Positions 46,428 to 55,743 of a stretch of 64,000 nucleotides of DNA are shown piece after piece. Made by a program: the position numbers and the translations under genes. Location: positions 535,805 through 599,804 of the forward strand of contig NZ_NIHB01000001.1 of NCBI RefSeq assembly GCF_002591915.1, written 5' to 3'. Source of the DNA: Marinicella litoralis (GTDB lineage: Bacteria > Pseudomonadota > Gammaproteobacteria > Xanthomonadales > Marinicellaceae). Positions within the stretch are counted from its first letter, which is position 1. Each line of letters begins with the position of its first letter. Under the pieces are notes generated by a model that did not search any database, was not told the DNA's origin, and saw nothing but the letters and a program-made list of their open reading frames with translations.

Positions 46428-47900
46428 TTATTGGAAAATATAACCGACGACTGTCAATACGATGGTATATGGCAGGGCCATCCAAACCATTTGCATGTAC
46501 CCCAAACGAATTGCAGGTGCCAAAGCCGATGTCAACAGGAATAAAAAGGCGGCTTGTCCATTAGGAGTGGCCACGCTGGGTAGGTTGGTCCCGGTGTTGA
46601 TGGCCACAGCCAGGCTGTCAAAGTGTTCCCGGCTGATGTTACCCGCATCGTATTGTGCTTTGACTTCATTGATATATACGGTGGCGACAAACACATTGTC
46701 ACTGATGGCAGACAAAATACCATTGGCCAAGAAGAACGCTTTGGGTTGGGCTTCAATGGGCAGTGCCAAAACCCAATCAATCACGGGTTTGAATAAGTGT
46801 TGGTCATGAATCATGCCGACAATCACAAAGAAGATACACAGTAAGGACACGAAAGGCAATGATTCTTCAAACGCATGGCCTATGCGATGTTCTTCGTTAA
46901 TCCCCGTGAAGGCTGTTACCATCACCAATAACATCAAACCAATCAGGCCAGGTTGCATCACATGCAAATACAGCCCAATAATTAACAGCAAACCAGCAAC
47001 ACCTTGTACGATCAACGCGTATTTTTCTTTTTGGGTGCGTTTGGCGTCTTCTTCAGACAAGTAGTTTTCCAATATTTTTCGAACGCCACTGTCTAATTTA
47101 CCACCAAAACCAAATTTACCTGTCAGTTCTAACAGCACAACTGTTACCAAGCCAGCCAGCACAGCAGGTATTGTGACATGAGCCATTTCAGAAGCAAACT
47201 GGACGAAATTCCAGCCCATTTTTTCACTGATCAATAAATTTTGCGGCTCACCCACTTGGGTGCAAACACCACCCAAGGCAGTACCGACGGCACCGTGCAT
47301 GACCAAAGAACGCAGAAATGCCCTGAATTCTTCAAGGGTGTCGCCACCCAATTGCTTGCGGTCCTTGACTTCATTTTCATCGTAGTCAATGTTCATCGTT
47401 GAATGCACTTTCTCATAAACCCCATACAAGGCGACAAAGACGGTGATCAACACGGCCATTACGGTCAAGGCATCTAAAAAGGCCGAAAGGACAGCCGCTG
47501 AAATTGAAAACATCAATGACAGTATGATTTTATTTTTTACTTTCAACAAGATTTTACCGAAGATGAAAATCAGCAAAGGCTGCATAAAGTAAATAAAACT
47601 CACCATAAACACCAGCAGCATGATGACCCCGAGGTTTTGTTGAATTTCATACCACACAGTTTCTGGACTGGTCAGCCCTATGGCCAAGGCCGCGATGGCC
47701 AACAAGCCACCTGATTGTAATGGATAGCATTTAAGCGCCAAGGCCAATGTCATGATAAACATGGCGATGAAAGCCCAGCCCATAATGGTTTCACCCAACA
47801 GCAAGGTCAGCGGGTAACAAGTTACCAAGAAAGCAATAATCAGGTTTTTGAACCACCTGGGGCTGTTGCCTAAAAATTCAGTGTAAAAGGTATTTAGCAT
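46428..47900 (-). CDS. nhaB: Na+/H+ antiporter NhaB
   Basis: 490 aa from ATG 47900 (MLNTFYTEFLGNSPRW); an in-frame extension to 47957 lacks support. It closely follows E. coli NhaB: LALALKCYPLQSGGLLAI, FMVSFIYFMQPLLIFIF, AFLDALTVMAVLI and GTNLPSVATPNGQAAF. About twelve helices. It exports sodium in exchange for protons, consistent with a marine or saline habitat. Divergent from yeiH. Confidence 0.95.
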   Translation of the reverse strand: MLNTFYTEFLGNSPRWFKNLIIAFLVTCYPLTLLLGETIMGWAFIAMFIMTLALALKCYPLQSGGLLAIAALAIGLTSPETVWYEIQQNLGVIMLLVFMVSFIYFMQPLLIFIFGKILLKVKNKIILSLMFSISAAVLSAFLDALTVMAVLITVFVALYGVYEKVHSTMNIDYDENEVKDRKQLGGDTLEEFRAFLRSLVMHGAVGTALGGVCTQVGEPQNLLISEKMGWNFVQFASEMAHVTIPAVLAGLVTVVLLELTGKFGFGGKLDSGVRKILENYLSEEDAKRTQKEKYALIVQGVAGLLLIIGLYLHVMQPGLIGLMLLVMVTAFTGINEEHRIGHAFEESLPFVSLLCIFFVIVGMIHDQHLFKPVIDWVLALPIEAQPKAFFLANGILSAISDNVFVATVYINEVKAQYDAGNISREHFDSLAVAINTGTNLPSVATPNGQAAFLFLLTSALAPAIRLGYMQMVWMALPYTIVLTVVGYIFQ

Positions 47901-48209
47901 GGTTGCTCCAAAGTTAATAATTTGACATAGGTGTTTAACATGAACAAGGTCAAACAATCCAAACTGGCCGCCGCCTTTTGTTGTTGTGGGTTTAGGCCAA
48001 AATTTAAGCCATGCATTTTATCATGAGAACAATCATGATATGAAAAAGTTGGTCTGATTTTTTAGGCCAGGCATTCAGATTTACTTTTACTTGATAATCG
48101 GCAGCCAAATGCGATGAAACATGAATATTTTAAATCAATGGGGGGCTGTGTTTCATTGAATGTTTTTTTGTTTCACTGCATGGGCTCAAGCTTGGGTTAA
48201 AATACAAAT
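47901..48209. other. 309-bp gene-free interval between nhaB and yeiH
   Basis: No ORF, tRNA or terminator is apparent. The left part has two ATCATGA direct copies near 48020-48040. The right part holds three copies of a 14-bp motif (separate entry) and a TAAAAT -10 at 48198-48203, whose expected +1 is the yeiH ATG. I see nothing else assignable. Confidence 0.5.
48108..48182. repeat. Three copies of a 14-bp motif upstream of yeiH
   Basis: TGTTTCATTGAATG (48149-48162), TGTTTCACTGCATG (48169-48182) and, inverted, TGTTTCATCGCATT (48121-48108) fit TGTTTCAYYGMATK. The two direct copies start 20 bp apart, about two helical turns, and the last overlaps the expected -35 of yeiH. This looks like a regulator-binding array. 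Confidence 0.5.
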
Positions 48210-49205
48210 ATGGGTAAATTTATGAATGGAGTTCCAGGTGTATTAGGGGTGGCTGTATTGGCTGCCATTGCTGTCATCTTAAGCAAATATGTTAGCTTAA
48301 GCGGCACCCTAATTGCCATTATGTTGGGGTTTGCACTGGGTAATATAATCACTGTCCCGACAAAATTACAGACAGGTATCAAATGGTGTGAAAGTCAGGC
48401 CTTATCGATTGCGGTGGCTTTACTGGGCGTTAACTTGAATGTATTTACCATGCTTGAAATCAATGCCATGACATTGTTGTTTATCATTTCATCTTTGGCT
48501 TTGACTTTTTCAGTCACATTTATTTTTGCCAAAATTTTAAATATCCAGCCCGCTCAGGCTTGTTTGGTGGCCAGTGGTCAGGGAATTTGTGGCTCGGCAG
48601 CCGTGATGGCCACGCAAAAAATCATCAAAGCACCGACGGTTGAAGCCGGGTTGGTGGTGGCTGTAGTGAACTTTCTGGGGTTTGTTGGGGTGTTTTTAAC
48701 TGCTTGGATGGCACCCTACCTCTTTACTGTCAATGACAGTGGAGCAGGCTTGTTGATTGGTAATACTTTGCAGTCCATGGGAAATGTGGTGGCGGCTGGT
48801 TTCAGTGTCAATGATGAGGTTGGACACTTGGCGGTATTGGTTAAAATGTGTCGAATACTGTTATTGATTCCAGTGCTGTTGCTGTTGATCTTGTACAGCA
48901 AAAGGGCGGGTCAAGTGAACCGTCAAGCTGAGCCAGTGCCTATTCACTGGGTTAAATTGGTGCCATTATTCATTTGGGTGTTTTTGGTCTTGAGCTTCAT
49001 GTCATCCATGCAGTGGATTCCTCCCGTGATTCAAACCGGTCTGTCTGAAGTCAGTGGTGTGTTGTTTTTATTGGCTATGGTTGCCATTGGTTTAGCGATA
49101 AAAGTCAAAGACATTTATCAACAAGGTGGAAAGCTACTGATACTGGGGATGCTGGTGTTCAGTTTTCAACTGCTATTCAGCGTCTGGTTTTTGAGTGATG
49201 GATAA
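48210..49205 (+). CDS. yeiH: YeiH/UPF0324 family putative sulfate exporter
   Basis: 331-aa membrane protein with about ten helices. Family marks: ALLGVNLNVF, SGQGICGSAAVMAT and GFSVNDEVGHLAVLVKM. In enterobacteria yeiH is controlled by the LysR regulator YeiE; no LysR gene adjoins it here. Start ATG 48210 (or 48222). Its 3' end overlaps the convergent MOSC gene by 33 bp. Confidence 0.9.
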   Translation: MGKFMNGVPGVLGVAVLAAIAVILSKYVSLSGTLIAIMLGFALGNIITVPTKLQTGIKWCESQALSIAVALLGVNLNVFTMLEINAMTLLFIISSLALTFSVTFIFAKILNIQPAQACLVASGQGICGSAAVMATQKIIKAPTVEAGLVVAVVNFLGFVGVFLTAWMAPYLFTVNDSGAGLLIGNTLQSMGNVVAAGFSVNDEVGHLAVLVKMCRILLLIPVLLLLILYSKRAGQVNRQAEPVPIHWVKLVPLFIWVFLVLSFMSSMQWIPPVIQTGLSEVSGVLFLLAMVAIGLAIKVKDIYQQGGKLLILGMLVFSFQLLFSVWFLSDG

Positions 49206-50000
49206 GTGCATTCCAACTTGCAACCTTGAATCATGAACACCTGCTGTGTCAGGAATGGCATTGATGCCAAATACGGCTTTGTCTTGGTGAGGGAATTTTT
49301 GTTTCAAGGTCAATAAGACTTCAGTTCCTGTCTGGGTTCCAGTCTGTTGTTCAATACCGGTCATGACGCATCTGGCACATGGTTTGACTAGATTCAATTT
49401 CAGGTTATCAATCGAAAGTTCGTTCCAATCCAATTCACTCCATGCGGGTTCTGTGCTTTGGACCACAATGTTCGGTCTGAACCGACTCATTGCCACTGCA
49501 TGAGTTAAAGATTTATTTAACTGTTCCAATGTGGCTTGATGAGTTAACAAAATGGGATAACCATCAGCAAAAGCCACTGGCTGTCCAGGTTTTGAAAAGG
49601 CCAGGTCGATTTGGCGAAAACTGTTTGCTGCATAATGAACCAATTGCACAGCAACACCCAAGTAGGTTGAAAACCAGTCATTGGCTTGGTGGCTGATGAC
49701 ATGGGCAGTCAACGAGTCTTGCCAAATGGTGACATTCCTGTTGTGCCCAGTGGTGGTCAAATCAATCGACAATTGTTGCATGCCTGGTGCCGACAGTGTC
49801 AGTTTTGAATCTGTAAGCTGCGGTTGAATCAAGGCCATTTTTGGGTACTTTCTTTGGCTTAAAAAAACACCCTCTTCATCGACCAACATCCACTTGCGGT
49901 CACCTTCTAAGCCCATTGCGTTGATGGTGATTGTATCGTGACTGATGGCAGCACAAGACTTGATTGGATAGGTGTAAAGATGACTTATTTCAGCTGGCAT
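49173..50000 (-). CDS. MOSC-domain protein (YcbX/mARC-like)
   Basis: 275 aa from ATG 50000. The N-terminal beta-barrel ([25 protein letters not shown]) and the C-terminal MOSC domain ([21 protein letters not shown]) are present; the Cys in PCARC is the expected molybdenum-cofactor ligand. These enzymes reduce N-hydroxylated compounds. E. coli YcbX also carries a ferredoxin domain, which is missing here. The gene overlaps queC by 11 bp and the convergent yeiH by 33 bp. Confidence 0.9.
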   Translation of the reverse strand: MPAEISHLYTYPIKSCAAISHDTITINAMGLEGDRKWMLVDEEGVFLSQRKYPKMALIQPQLTDSKLTLSAPGMQQLSIDLTTTGHNRNVTIWQDSLTAHVISHQANDWFSTYLGVAVQLVHYAANSFRQIDLAFSKPGQPVAFADGYPILLTHQATLEQLNKSLTHAVAMSRFRPNIVVQSTEPAWSELDWNELSIDNLKLNLVKPCARCVMTGIEQQTGTQTGTEVLLTLKQKFPHQDKAVFGINAIPDTAGVHDSRLQVGMHLSITQKPDAE

Positions 50001-50670
50001 ATCTGGTGGGGTCCTTAAGCCCTGCTGCCTCAAAACCTTTTCTGCGGTAATGACAAGAATCACATACACCGCAGGCTTCTCCTTTTCGGTTGGCACTGTA
50101 ACAACTGACTGTTAGGCCATAATCAAAACCTAAATGGTGCCCCAGTTGAATGATTTGTGATTTATCCAAGTCGATCAACGGCGTGATGATGCTGAGTTTT
50201 TGTCCCTCAACGCCAGCCTTGGTGGCTAAATTGGCCATGGTCTCAAAGGCTTGGATGTATTCAGCTCGACAATCTGGGTAACCAGAATAATCAACCGCTG
50301 TAACGCCTATAAAAATGGCATTGGCACCCACCACTTCGGCATAGGCCAAAGCAGTCGACAGGAATATGGTGTTTCTGGCAGGTACATATGTGACAGGAAT
50401 GGCATCATTTGAATCACCATAATCTGGCACATCAATGTCATCATCTGTTAAGGCAGATCCACCAATGGCATCCAGGTTTATTTGTACCACTTTATGTGGA
50501 TTGGGGGTTATGTTTTTGGCAATGGTTTTTGAGGCTTCCAACTCAGCCACATGTCGTTGACCATAATCTATAGACAAGGTATAGCAATCATAGCCATGGT
50601 CTTTGGCCACGGCCAAACAAGTAGAGGAGTCCAAGCCCCCAGAAAGCAGTACCACACACTTTTTACTCAT
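49990..50670 (-). CDS. queC: 7-cyano-7-deazaguanine synthase
   Basis: 226 aa. ATP-dependent conversion of 7-carboxy-7-deazaguanine to preQ0 for queuosine. PP-loop motif [23 protein letters not shown], and the zinc cysteines in [18 protein letters not shown]. Same transcript direction as queE, 64 bp apart. Confidence 0.97.
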   Translation of the reverse strand: MSKKCVVLLSGGLDSSTCLAVAKDHGYDCYTLSIDYGQRHVAELEASKTIAKNITPNPHKVVQINLDAIGGSALTDDDIDVPDYGDSNDAIPVTYVPARNTIFLSTALAYAEVVGANAIFIGVTAVDYSGYPDCRAEYIQAFETMANLATKAGVEGQKLSIITPLIDLDKSQIIQLGHHLGFDYGLTVSCYSANRKGEACGVCDSCHYRRKGFEAAGLKDPTRYAS

Positions 50671-50734
50671 GGCTATTATCCTGGGTTGTTGCTGAGGTCA
50701 TGGGGTATATAAGGTCAATCATATGGGGAAAGAA

Positions 50735-51391
50735 TTAAGTACCTGGGATGTCGCCCCAAAGGTGTTTATGTAATTGTATTTGAAACCTGACGTTCAACTG
50801 GTCAGCCAAAATCCATTCAGCCAATTGTTTGGCTGGTAGCACATCAGCCACTGGCGACATCAATATTTGACATTGCTCATTGAGCTTGTATTTATCCATG
50901 GTTTGTTTAGACCACAGGTAATCAGCTTCATCGGCAATAACAAACTTAACTTGGTCTTTTGGGGTTAATAAAGCCAAATTTTCATACAGGTTTTTACTGA
51001 CTTCGCCTGAGCCAGGGGCTTTCAAGTCCAACACCTTGTGAACCGCTGGATTAACTTTTTCGACACTCAATGAACCAGCCGTTTCTAAGCTGACCGTCAA
51101 GCCTTCAGCGACCAATCGATCCATCAATGGGAACACCCGTTTTTGTGCCAAGGGTTCGCCACCAGTGACACAGACATAAGGTGTGTTGTGTTGTTTGACT
51201 TGTTTGATGATGTCATCGAAAGTCATCCATTGGCCGCCAAAAAAAGCGTATTCAGTGTCACACCAAGTACAGCGCAATGGACAGCCGGTTAACCGAACAA
51301 AAACCGTGGGCAAACCAACGAAATGACTTTCACCCTGTAAAGAGTGAAAAATTTCAAATATTTTTAACTGTTGGTCTCTGTTGGGTTTCAA
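50735..51391 (-). CDS. queE: 7-carboxy-7-deazaguanine synthase
   Basis: 218-aa radical SAM enzyme in preQ0 synthesis. The cluster motif CPLRCTWC has CX3CX2C spacing; SLQGESHFVGLPTVFVRLTG and VTGGEPL are typical. The only possible start is TTG 51391, which overlaps the cpoB TGA (TTGA); no ATG exists upstream of the motif. Confidence 0.95.
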   Translation of the reverse strand: MKPNRDQQLKIFEIFHSLQGESHFVGLPTVFVRLTGCPLRCTWCDTEYAFFGGQWMTFDDIIKQVKQHNTPYVCVTGGEPLAQKRVFPLMDRLVAEGLTVSLETAGSLSVEKVNPAVHKVLDLKAPGSGEVSKNLYENLALLTPKDQVKFVIADEADYLWSKQTMDKYKLNEQCQILMSPVADVLPAKQLAEWILADQLNVRFQIQLHKHLWGDIPGT

Positions 51392-52248
51392 TTAATTTTA
51401 CCTTCGCGTTTCAGTAGGTTCAGACGATTTTGTGCCAAGCGAGCAACCGATTCATTGGGGAATGAGGTCACAACTTTCAACAAGGCTTGTTCGGCTTGTT
51501 GAAAATCTTCCAATTCATGATAGGTGTAACCGATTTTTAATAAGGAATCGGCCAATTTGCTGCTTAATGGAAATTGTTGTTCCAGGGATTGAAACGCCGA
51601 CAATGCCATTGGATAATTTCTGGTGACGTAATAACTTTCACCCAACCAATAATATGAATTGTCTGTCAATTCGTGATTGGGGTTTTGTTGAATAAAATCT
51701 TCAAATAAGCGCGCTGATTCGTTAAAGCGACCGGCTTTCAATTGACTGAAAGCGGCTTGGTATTTTTGTTCAATCGCTGGGTCTGTTTCACTTGAAGTGG
51801 CATTGATGTTGTTTTGATGAAGGGTGTTGGTTGATAGCTGCGCATCAACTGAATCACGAACCACGGGGTCGGCAATGGTTACCGTTTGGGTTTGTGCGCC
51901 GCTGTCTTCAATGGCACTGTCGACCACCAATTCATTGTTATTGTTGGTGTTTTGCGACAGCTTGGTTTTTTCTAATTCAGCCAACCTGGAATCCATGTCA
52001 ACATACAATACTTTTTGTCGTTCTTTGAGTTCACTGATTTCAAAGTTTTGTTCTTCAATGGTGCCTTGCAGTTGTGCAATTTGAGTTTGTAGTTGTTGTA
52101 GTTGAATCACCAAATCGGCTACATTGCTTTGTCCGCCTGATTGCTGTTCCAGTTTGCTCAGACGATCTTGAATGGACATTTTTTGTGCGCCAGCAGCTTG
52201 GCTGACCAACAAGGTTAAAACAATTAATGCAATGTGTTTCATAAGCAC
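51388..52248 (-). CDS. cpoB: Cell division coordinator CpoB (YbgF)
   Basis: 286 aa with a signal peptide (cleavage near AAGAQ), a trimerising coiled coil (about 25-95), a Ser/Thr/Asn-rich linker and TPR repeats (YQAAFSQLKAGRFNESARLF, YWLGESYY). CpoB links Tol-Pal constriction with PBP1B. It follows pal by 92 bp across an intrinsic terminator and is coupled to queE downstream. Confidence 0.93.
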   Translation of the reverse strand: MLMKHIALIVLTLLVSQAAGAQKMSIQDRLSKLEQQSGGQSNVADLVIQLQQLQTQIAQLQGTIEEQNFEISELKERQKVLYVDMDSRLAELEKTKLSQNTNNNNELVVDSAIEDSGAQTQTVTIADPVVRDSVDAQLSTNTLHQNNINATSSETDPAIEQKYQAAFSQLKAGRFNESARLFEDFIQQNPNHELTDNSYYWLGESYYVTRNYPMALSAFQSLEQQFPLSSKLADSLLKIGYTYHELEDFQQAEQALLKVVTSFPNESVARLAQNRLNLLKREGKIN

Positions 52249-52276
52249 CTCTTAAAATTTATTTAAAATTAACATG

Positions 52277-52304
52277 AAAAAAACCCGACATAAGCCGGGT
52301 TTTT
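52277..52304 (-). terminator. Intrinsic terminator between pal and cpoB
   Basis: On the minus strand AAAACCCGGC and GTCGGGTTTT pair (one G-U) followed by a U-run. It may set a higher level of pal than of cpoB and the que genes. Confidence 0.7.
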
Positions 52305-52340
52305 GACAATCATGCGTTGTGAAAGTTTATTTTACCAAAA

Positions 52341-52874
52341 TTATTTGGCAGTATAAACGATGACACCACGTCGGTTTTGTGACCAACATGAATCATTGCT
52401 ACAAGTGGCTTCAGGTCGTTCTTCACCGTAACTCACGACTTTGACTTGGCCAGAAGCGGCACCCTGTGCGTTCAATAAGTTAGCGACTGCATAGCCCCTT
52501 TTCTCACCCAATGCCAAGTTATATTCTCTGGATCCTCTTTCATCCGCGTGACCTTCAACAGTCATGCGAGCAGAAGGATTCTCTTGCAAGTATCTGGCAT
52601 GCAGTGACAACATTTCGCGGTATTCTGATGCGATGTTGGCTTGGTCGTAATCAAAGTAGACCACACGTTGTGATAACAAGCTGTTTGGATCATCTAAATC
52701 TTCAGCATTACAACAAATCAATCCGTCAGTTCTTACTGGTGTAGTATCAACCACAGCGGTGTCGTTGTTGTTGTCGCTACCATCATCCATAGGCGGCTTA
52801 ACTTCGTCTTTTTTACATGCTGTCATCGCTAATGCGAAGATCAGTATCATTGCTAATTTTGTTATTTTGTTCAT
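52341..52874 (-). CDS. pal: Peptidoglycan-associated lipoprotein Pal
   Basis: 177 aa from ATG 52874. Lipobox MTAC (Cys at about 20), an Asp/Asn-rich linker, then the OmpA-like peptidoglycan-binding domain with VEGHADERGSREYNLALGE and QNRRGVIVY. It anchors the outer membrane to murein with TolB. tolQRAB are not immediately upstream, where most gammaproteobacteria keep them; the preceding 226 bp are empty. Confidence 0.96.
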   Translation of the reverse strand: MNKITKLAMILIFALAMTACKKDEVKPPMDDGSDNNNDTAVVDTTPVRTDGLICCNAEDLDDPNSLLSQRVVYFDYDQANIASEYREMLSLHARYLQENPSARMTVEGHADERGSREYNLALGEKRGYAVANLLNAQGAASGQVKVVSYGEERPEATCSNDSCWSQNRRGVIVYTAK

Positions 52875-53136
52875 AGTCACTCCAAGGCGTTTTTGTGAAA
52901 TATCATTCAACGATGTAGTTTACAACAAATACCCATTAAATGAATAAAATTTTAGTTAATTATCGATGTTACGGTTATTTAAGCCGATTATTGGTCTAAT
53001 TAATGTGAATAAGTCCGTATTTTTGCTGTTTCAAGAGCTAAATTTAAAACAGATAAAAAAGGGTCCTAGGTCTCGATGGGTGTTGAGTTGAGTCAAGCTG
53101 CTTGGTTCAATTCACAGAAAATCCAATGGCATTCAT

Positions 53137-53691
53137 TTATGATTTGACCCTGATTGGTCCTTGTTTTTCAGGATTTTTGCCTTGTATGTTTTCATAAAAT
53201 GCCCTGATTAGTTCCATGTCTTCTTGGATGTTTCCGCTGGGCATAAAAGCACTGCCTAGTTTGACCATTTTGTTGCCAAAATCCAAGGTGGCCATAGCGA
53301 TTGGAACCCCTGCTTTGTGAGCGATGTGATAAAAACCTGATTTCCAGTACTCAAGGTGTGAACGGGTTCCTTCTGGCGACATGGCTAAAATCATGTGCTC
53401 ACGTTTATTGAATTCTTGCACCATTTGATCGACCATATTCAGTTTCTTTTTGCGATAAACCGGAATGCCACCCAAGGCACGAAAAAACCAACCAAAAGGT
53501 GAATCAAATAAAGCCCCTTTGCCTAAGTAGTTGAGTTTAACTTTTTGTGAAAATTTAACCAATATACCCAAAGGGAAATCCCAGTTACTGGTGTGTGGGG
53601 CTGCAATCAGCATGTACTTTTTTTCATCCGGTAAGTCATTGATGACTTTCCAGCCTAAAATTTTTAAAATAAATTTAGCAATCCAAGACAT
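53137..53691 (-). CDS. 1-acyl-glycerol-3-phosphate acyltransferase-like (PlsC family)
   Basis: 184 aa, short for PlsC. The catalytic HX4D is HTSNWD, with the later SPEGTRS substrate motif and GGIPVYR between. It transfers an acyl chain to a glycerophosphate or related acceptor. It starts 3 bp after paaZ and is probably co-transcribed with it; the pairing is unusual. Confidence 0.85.
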   Translation of the reverse strand: MSWIAKFILKILGWKVINDLPDEKKYMLIAAPHTSNWDFPLGILVKFSQKVKLNYLGKGALFDSPFGWFFRALGGIPVYRKKKLNMVDQMVQEFNKREHMILAMSPEGTRSHLEYWKSGFYHIAHKAGVPIAMATLDFGNKMVKLGSAFMPSGNIQEDMELIRAFYENIQGKNPEKQGPIRVKS

Positions 53692-53694
53692 TGT

Positions 53695-55743
53695 TTATTC
53701 CTCAAAAGGTTCGGTGTTTGAGGCAACCATGGTTAATATGTCATAGGCAGCCACCACTTCATTGTCTTGGTTGATGGCTTGTAAGTCCCATCTGACTTCG
53801 CCATAACCCTTACCGCGACGATAGGATTTTTGTTTGCATGTTAGTTGGATGCGGATGAGGTCTCCCGGATAAACCGGCTCAGTGAATCGCAATTCATCCA
53901 AACCATAATTGGCCAACACAGGACCCTCTTCTGGATAAACAAACAAGCCTGCAGCCATTGAAACCAGAAAGTAACCGTGAGCCACTCGGCCGTCAAAAAA
54001 CGGGTTTCTGGCAGCGGCTTCTTCATCCATGTGCGCATAAAAATGATCGCCAGAGAGTTCGGCAAATTGTTCGATGTCAGCCAAGGTAATTTCACGGCTT
54101 TCGGTGGTGATTGATTGGCCGACTTGTAGTTCTTCATAATGTAGCTTAAAGGGGTGTTGGGGTGGTTCGATGGTTTTCGCTTTCGGCATGTATTTTTCAG
54201 TTAGTTTCATCAAAGTGGTTGGTGAACCTTGTATCGCCGTTCTTTGCATGTAATGTTTGACCCCACGAATGCCTCCCATTTCTTCACCACCACCGGCACG
54301 ACCAGGTCCGCCGTGAACCAAATGTGGCAAAGGTGAGCCATGGCCAGATGATTCGCCAGCTGAATCACGATTTACCAAGACCATGCGGCCATGAAAGCTT
54401 GCGGTTTGATTGACCAATTCACAAACGTTTTCATCGCTTTGACCAAAAATTGAACCAACCAAAGATCCTTGACCCAAATTCGCCAGTTGAGCCGCTTCTG
54501 CCAATGAGTCATATGGCATCAAGGTAGACACTGGGCCAAAGGCTTCAATATCATGTGCCATGTGATTGTTCAAGGGGTCTGAGTTCAGCAATAAGATGGG
54601 TGAAATGAACGCACCCTCTTTGTCATTGCCACCTGTGACTTCTGTGTGGTCTGGGTCACCATACAGTAAGTCGCAACTTTGTCTGAGTTCGGCCACCCGT
54701 TCTCTGACTTCAGTTTGTTGTGCTTGGCTGGCCAGTGATCCCATTTGAACACCAGCATGGGCTGGATCACCAATGACGACTTTTTGCAGTTCTTTTTGTA
54801 TCGCTGCAGCCACTGCTTCAGTCAATGCTGCAGGGACGATGGCACGCCTTATGGCGGTACATTTTTGACCTGATTTAACGGTCATTTCTTTCACCACCTC
54901 TTTGACATACAGATCAAATTCAGCTGTGTCAGGTGTGGCGTCAGGGGTCAAAATTGAACAGTTCAGTGAGTCGGCTTCCATGGTGAAGCGAACGGCATTC
55001 TTGGTGATATTGGGTTTGGATTTGAGGTATAAGCCAGTATAGGCAGAACCAGTGAAAGCAACCACATCTTGGCAGCTCAATAAATCCAAAAGATTGCCGG
55101 TTGAACCACAAATCAATTGCACAGCACCTGGCGGTAAAATGCCGGACTCAATCATGGCTTTGAACATCAATTCAGTTAAATAGGCAGTGTCTGATGCCGG
55201 CTTAACGATCGCTGGCACTCCAGCCAGTAAGCTGGGGGCTAATTTTTCAAGCATGCCCCAACAAGGAAAGTTAAAGGCATTGATGTGGATAGCCACCCCT
55301 TGTAGTGAAGTGCAAATATGTTGGGCCAGAAAACTGCCATTTTTTGAAATATGCTCAGGTGGCCCATCCAAAAGAATGTGGTGGTCTGGCATTTCTCTGC
55401 GGCCTTTGCCTGAGTAAACAAATAAAGTGCCTATACCGCCATCGATGTCTATCCATGAATCTAATTTGGTGGCGCCAGTGGCAGCAGACAATTGATAAAA
55501 TTCTTTTTTGCGTGACATCAAATACAAAGCCAATTCCTTGAGCATCAATGCCCTTTCGTGAAAAGTCATTTGAGCCAGTGCCGGTTTTCCTGTGGACTTG
55601 GCATAATCTAACATGCCAGAAAAATCTAAGCCTGCACTGGAGATTTGGGCAATCAGTTGACCATTGATGGCATGGTGACAGGGTTTGAATCCATCAGTGG
55701 CCGTGTGCCACTGTCCTTGAGCATATGATTTGAGTTTGTTCAT
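53695..55743 (-). CDS. paaZ: Bifunctional aldehyde dehydrogenase / enoyl-CoA hydratase PaaZ
   Basis: 682 aa. The N-terminal NADP aldehyde dehydrogenase has INAFNFPCWGMLEKL and the nucleophile Cys in KSGQKCTAIRR; the C-terminal MaoC hotdog (about 530-682) has SGDHFYAHMDEEAA and FDGRVAHGYF. In phenylacetate breakdown PaaZ opens the oxepin-CoA ring and oxidises the aldehyde. No other paa genes are near, so the role may be part of a scattered pathway or related ring cleavage. Confidence 0.93.
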   Translation of the reverse strand: MNKLKSYAQGQWHTATDGFKPCHHAINGQLIAQISSAGLDFSGMLDYAKSTGKPALAQMTFHERALMLKELALYLMSRKKEFYQLSAATGATKLDSWIDIDGGIGTLFVYSGKGRREMPDHHILLDGPPEHISKNGSFLAQHICTSLQGVAIHINAFNFPCWGMLEKLAPSLLAGVPAIVKPASDTAYLTELMFKAMIESGILPPGAVQLICGSTGNLLDLLSCQDVVAFTGSAYTGLYLKSKPNITKNAVRFTMEADSLNCSILTPDATPDTAEFDLYVKEVVKEMTVKSGQKCTAIRRAIVPAALTEAVAAAIQKELQKVVIGDPAHAGVQMGSLASQAQQTEVRERVAELRQSCDLLYGDPDHTEVTGGNDKEGAFISPILLLNSDPLNNHMAHDIEAFGPVSTLMPYDSLAEAAQLANLGQGSLVGSIFGQSDENVCELVNQTASFHGRMVLVNRDSAGESSGHGSPLPHLVHGGPGRAGGGEEMGGIRGVKHYMQRTAIQGSPTTLMKLTEKYMPKAKTIEPPQHPFKLHYEELQVGQSITTESREITLADIEQFAELSGDHFYAHMDEEAAARNPFFDGRVAHGYFLVSMAAGLFVYPEEGPVLANYGLDELRFTEPVYPGDLIRIQLTCKQKSYRRGKGYGEVRWDLQAINQDNEVVAAYDILTMVASNTEPFEE

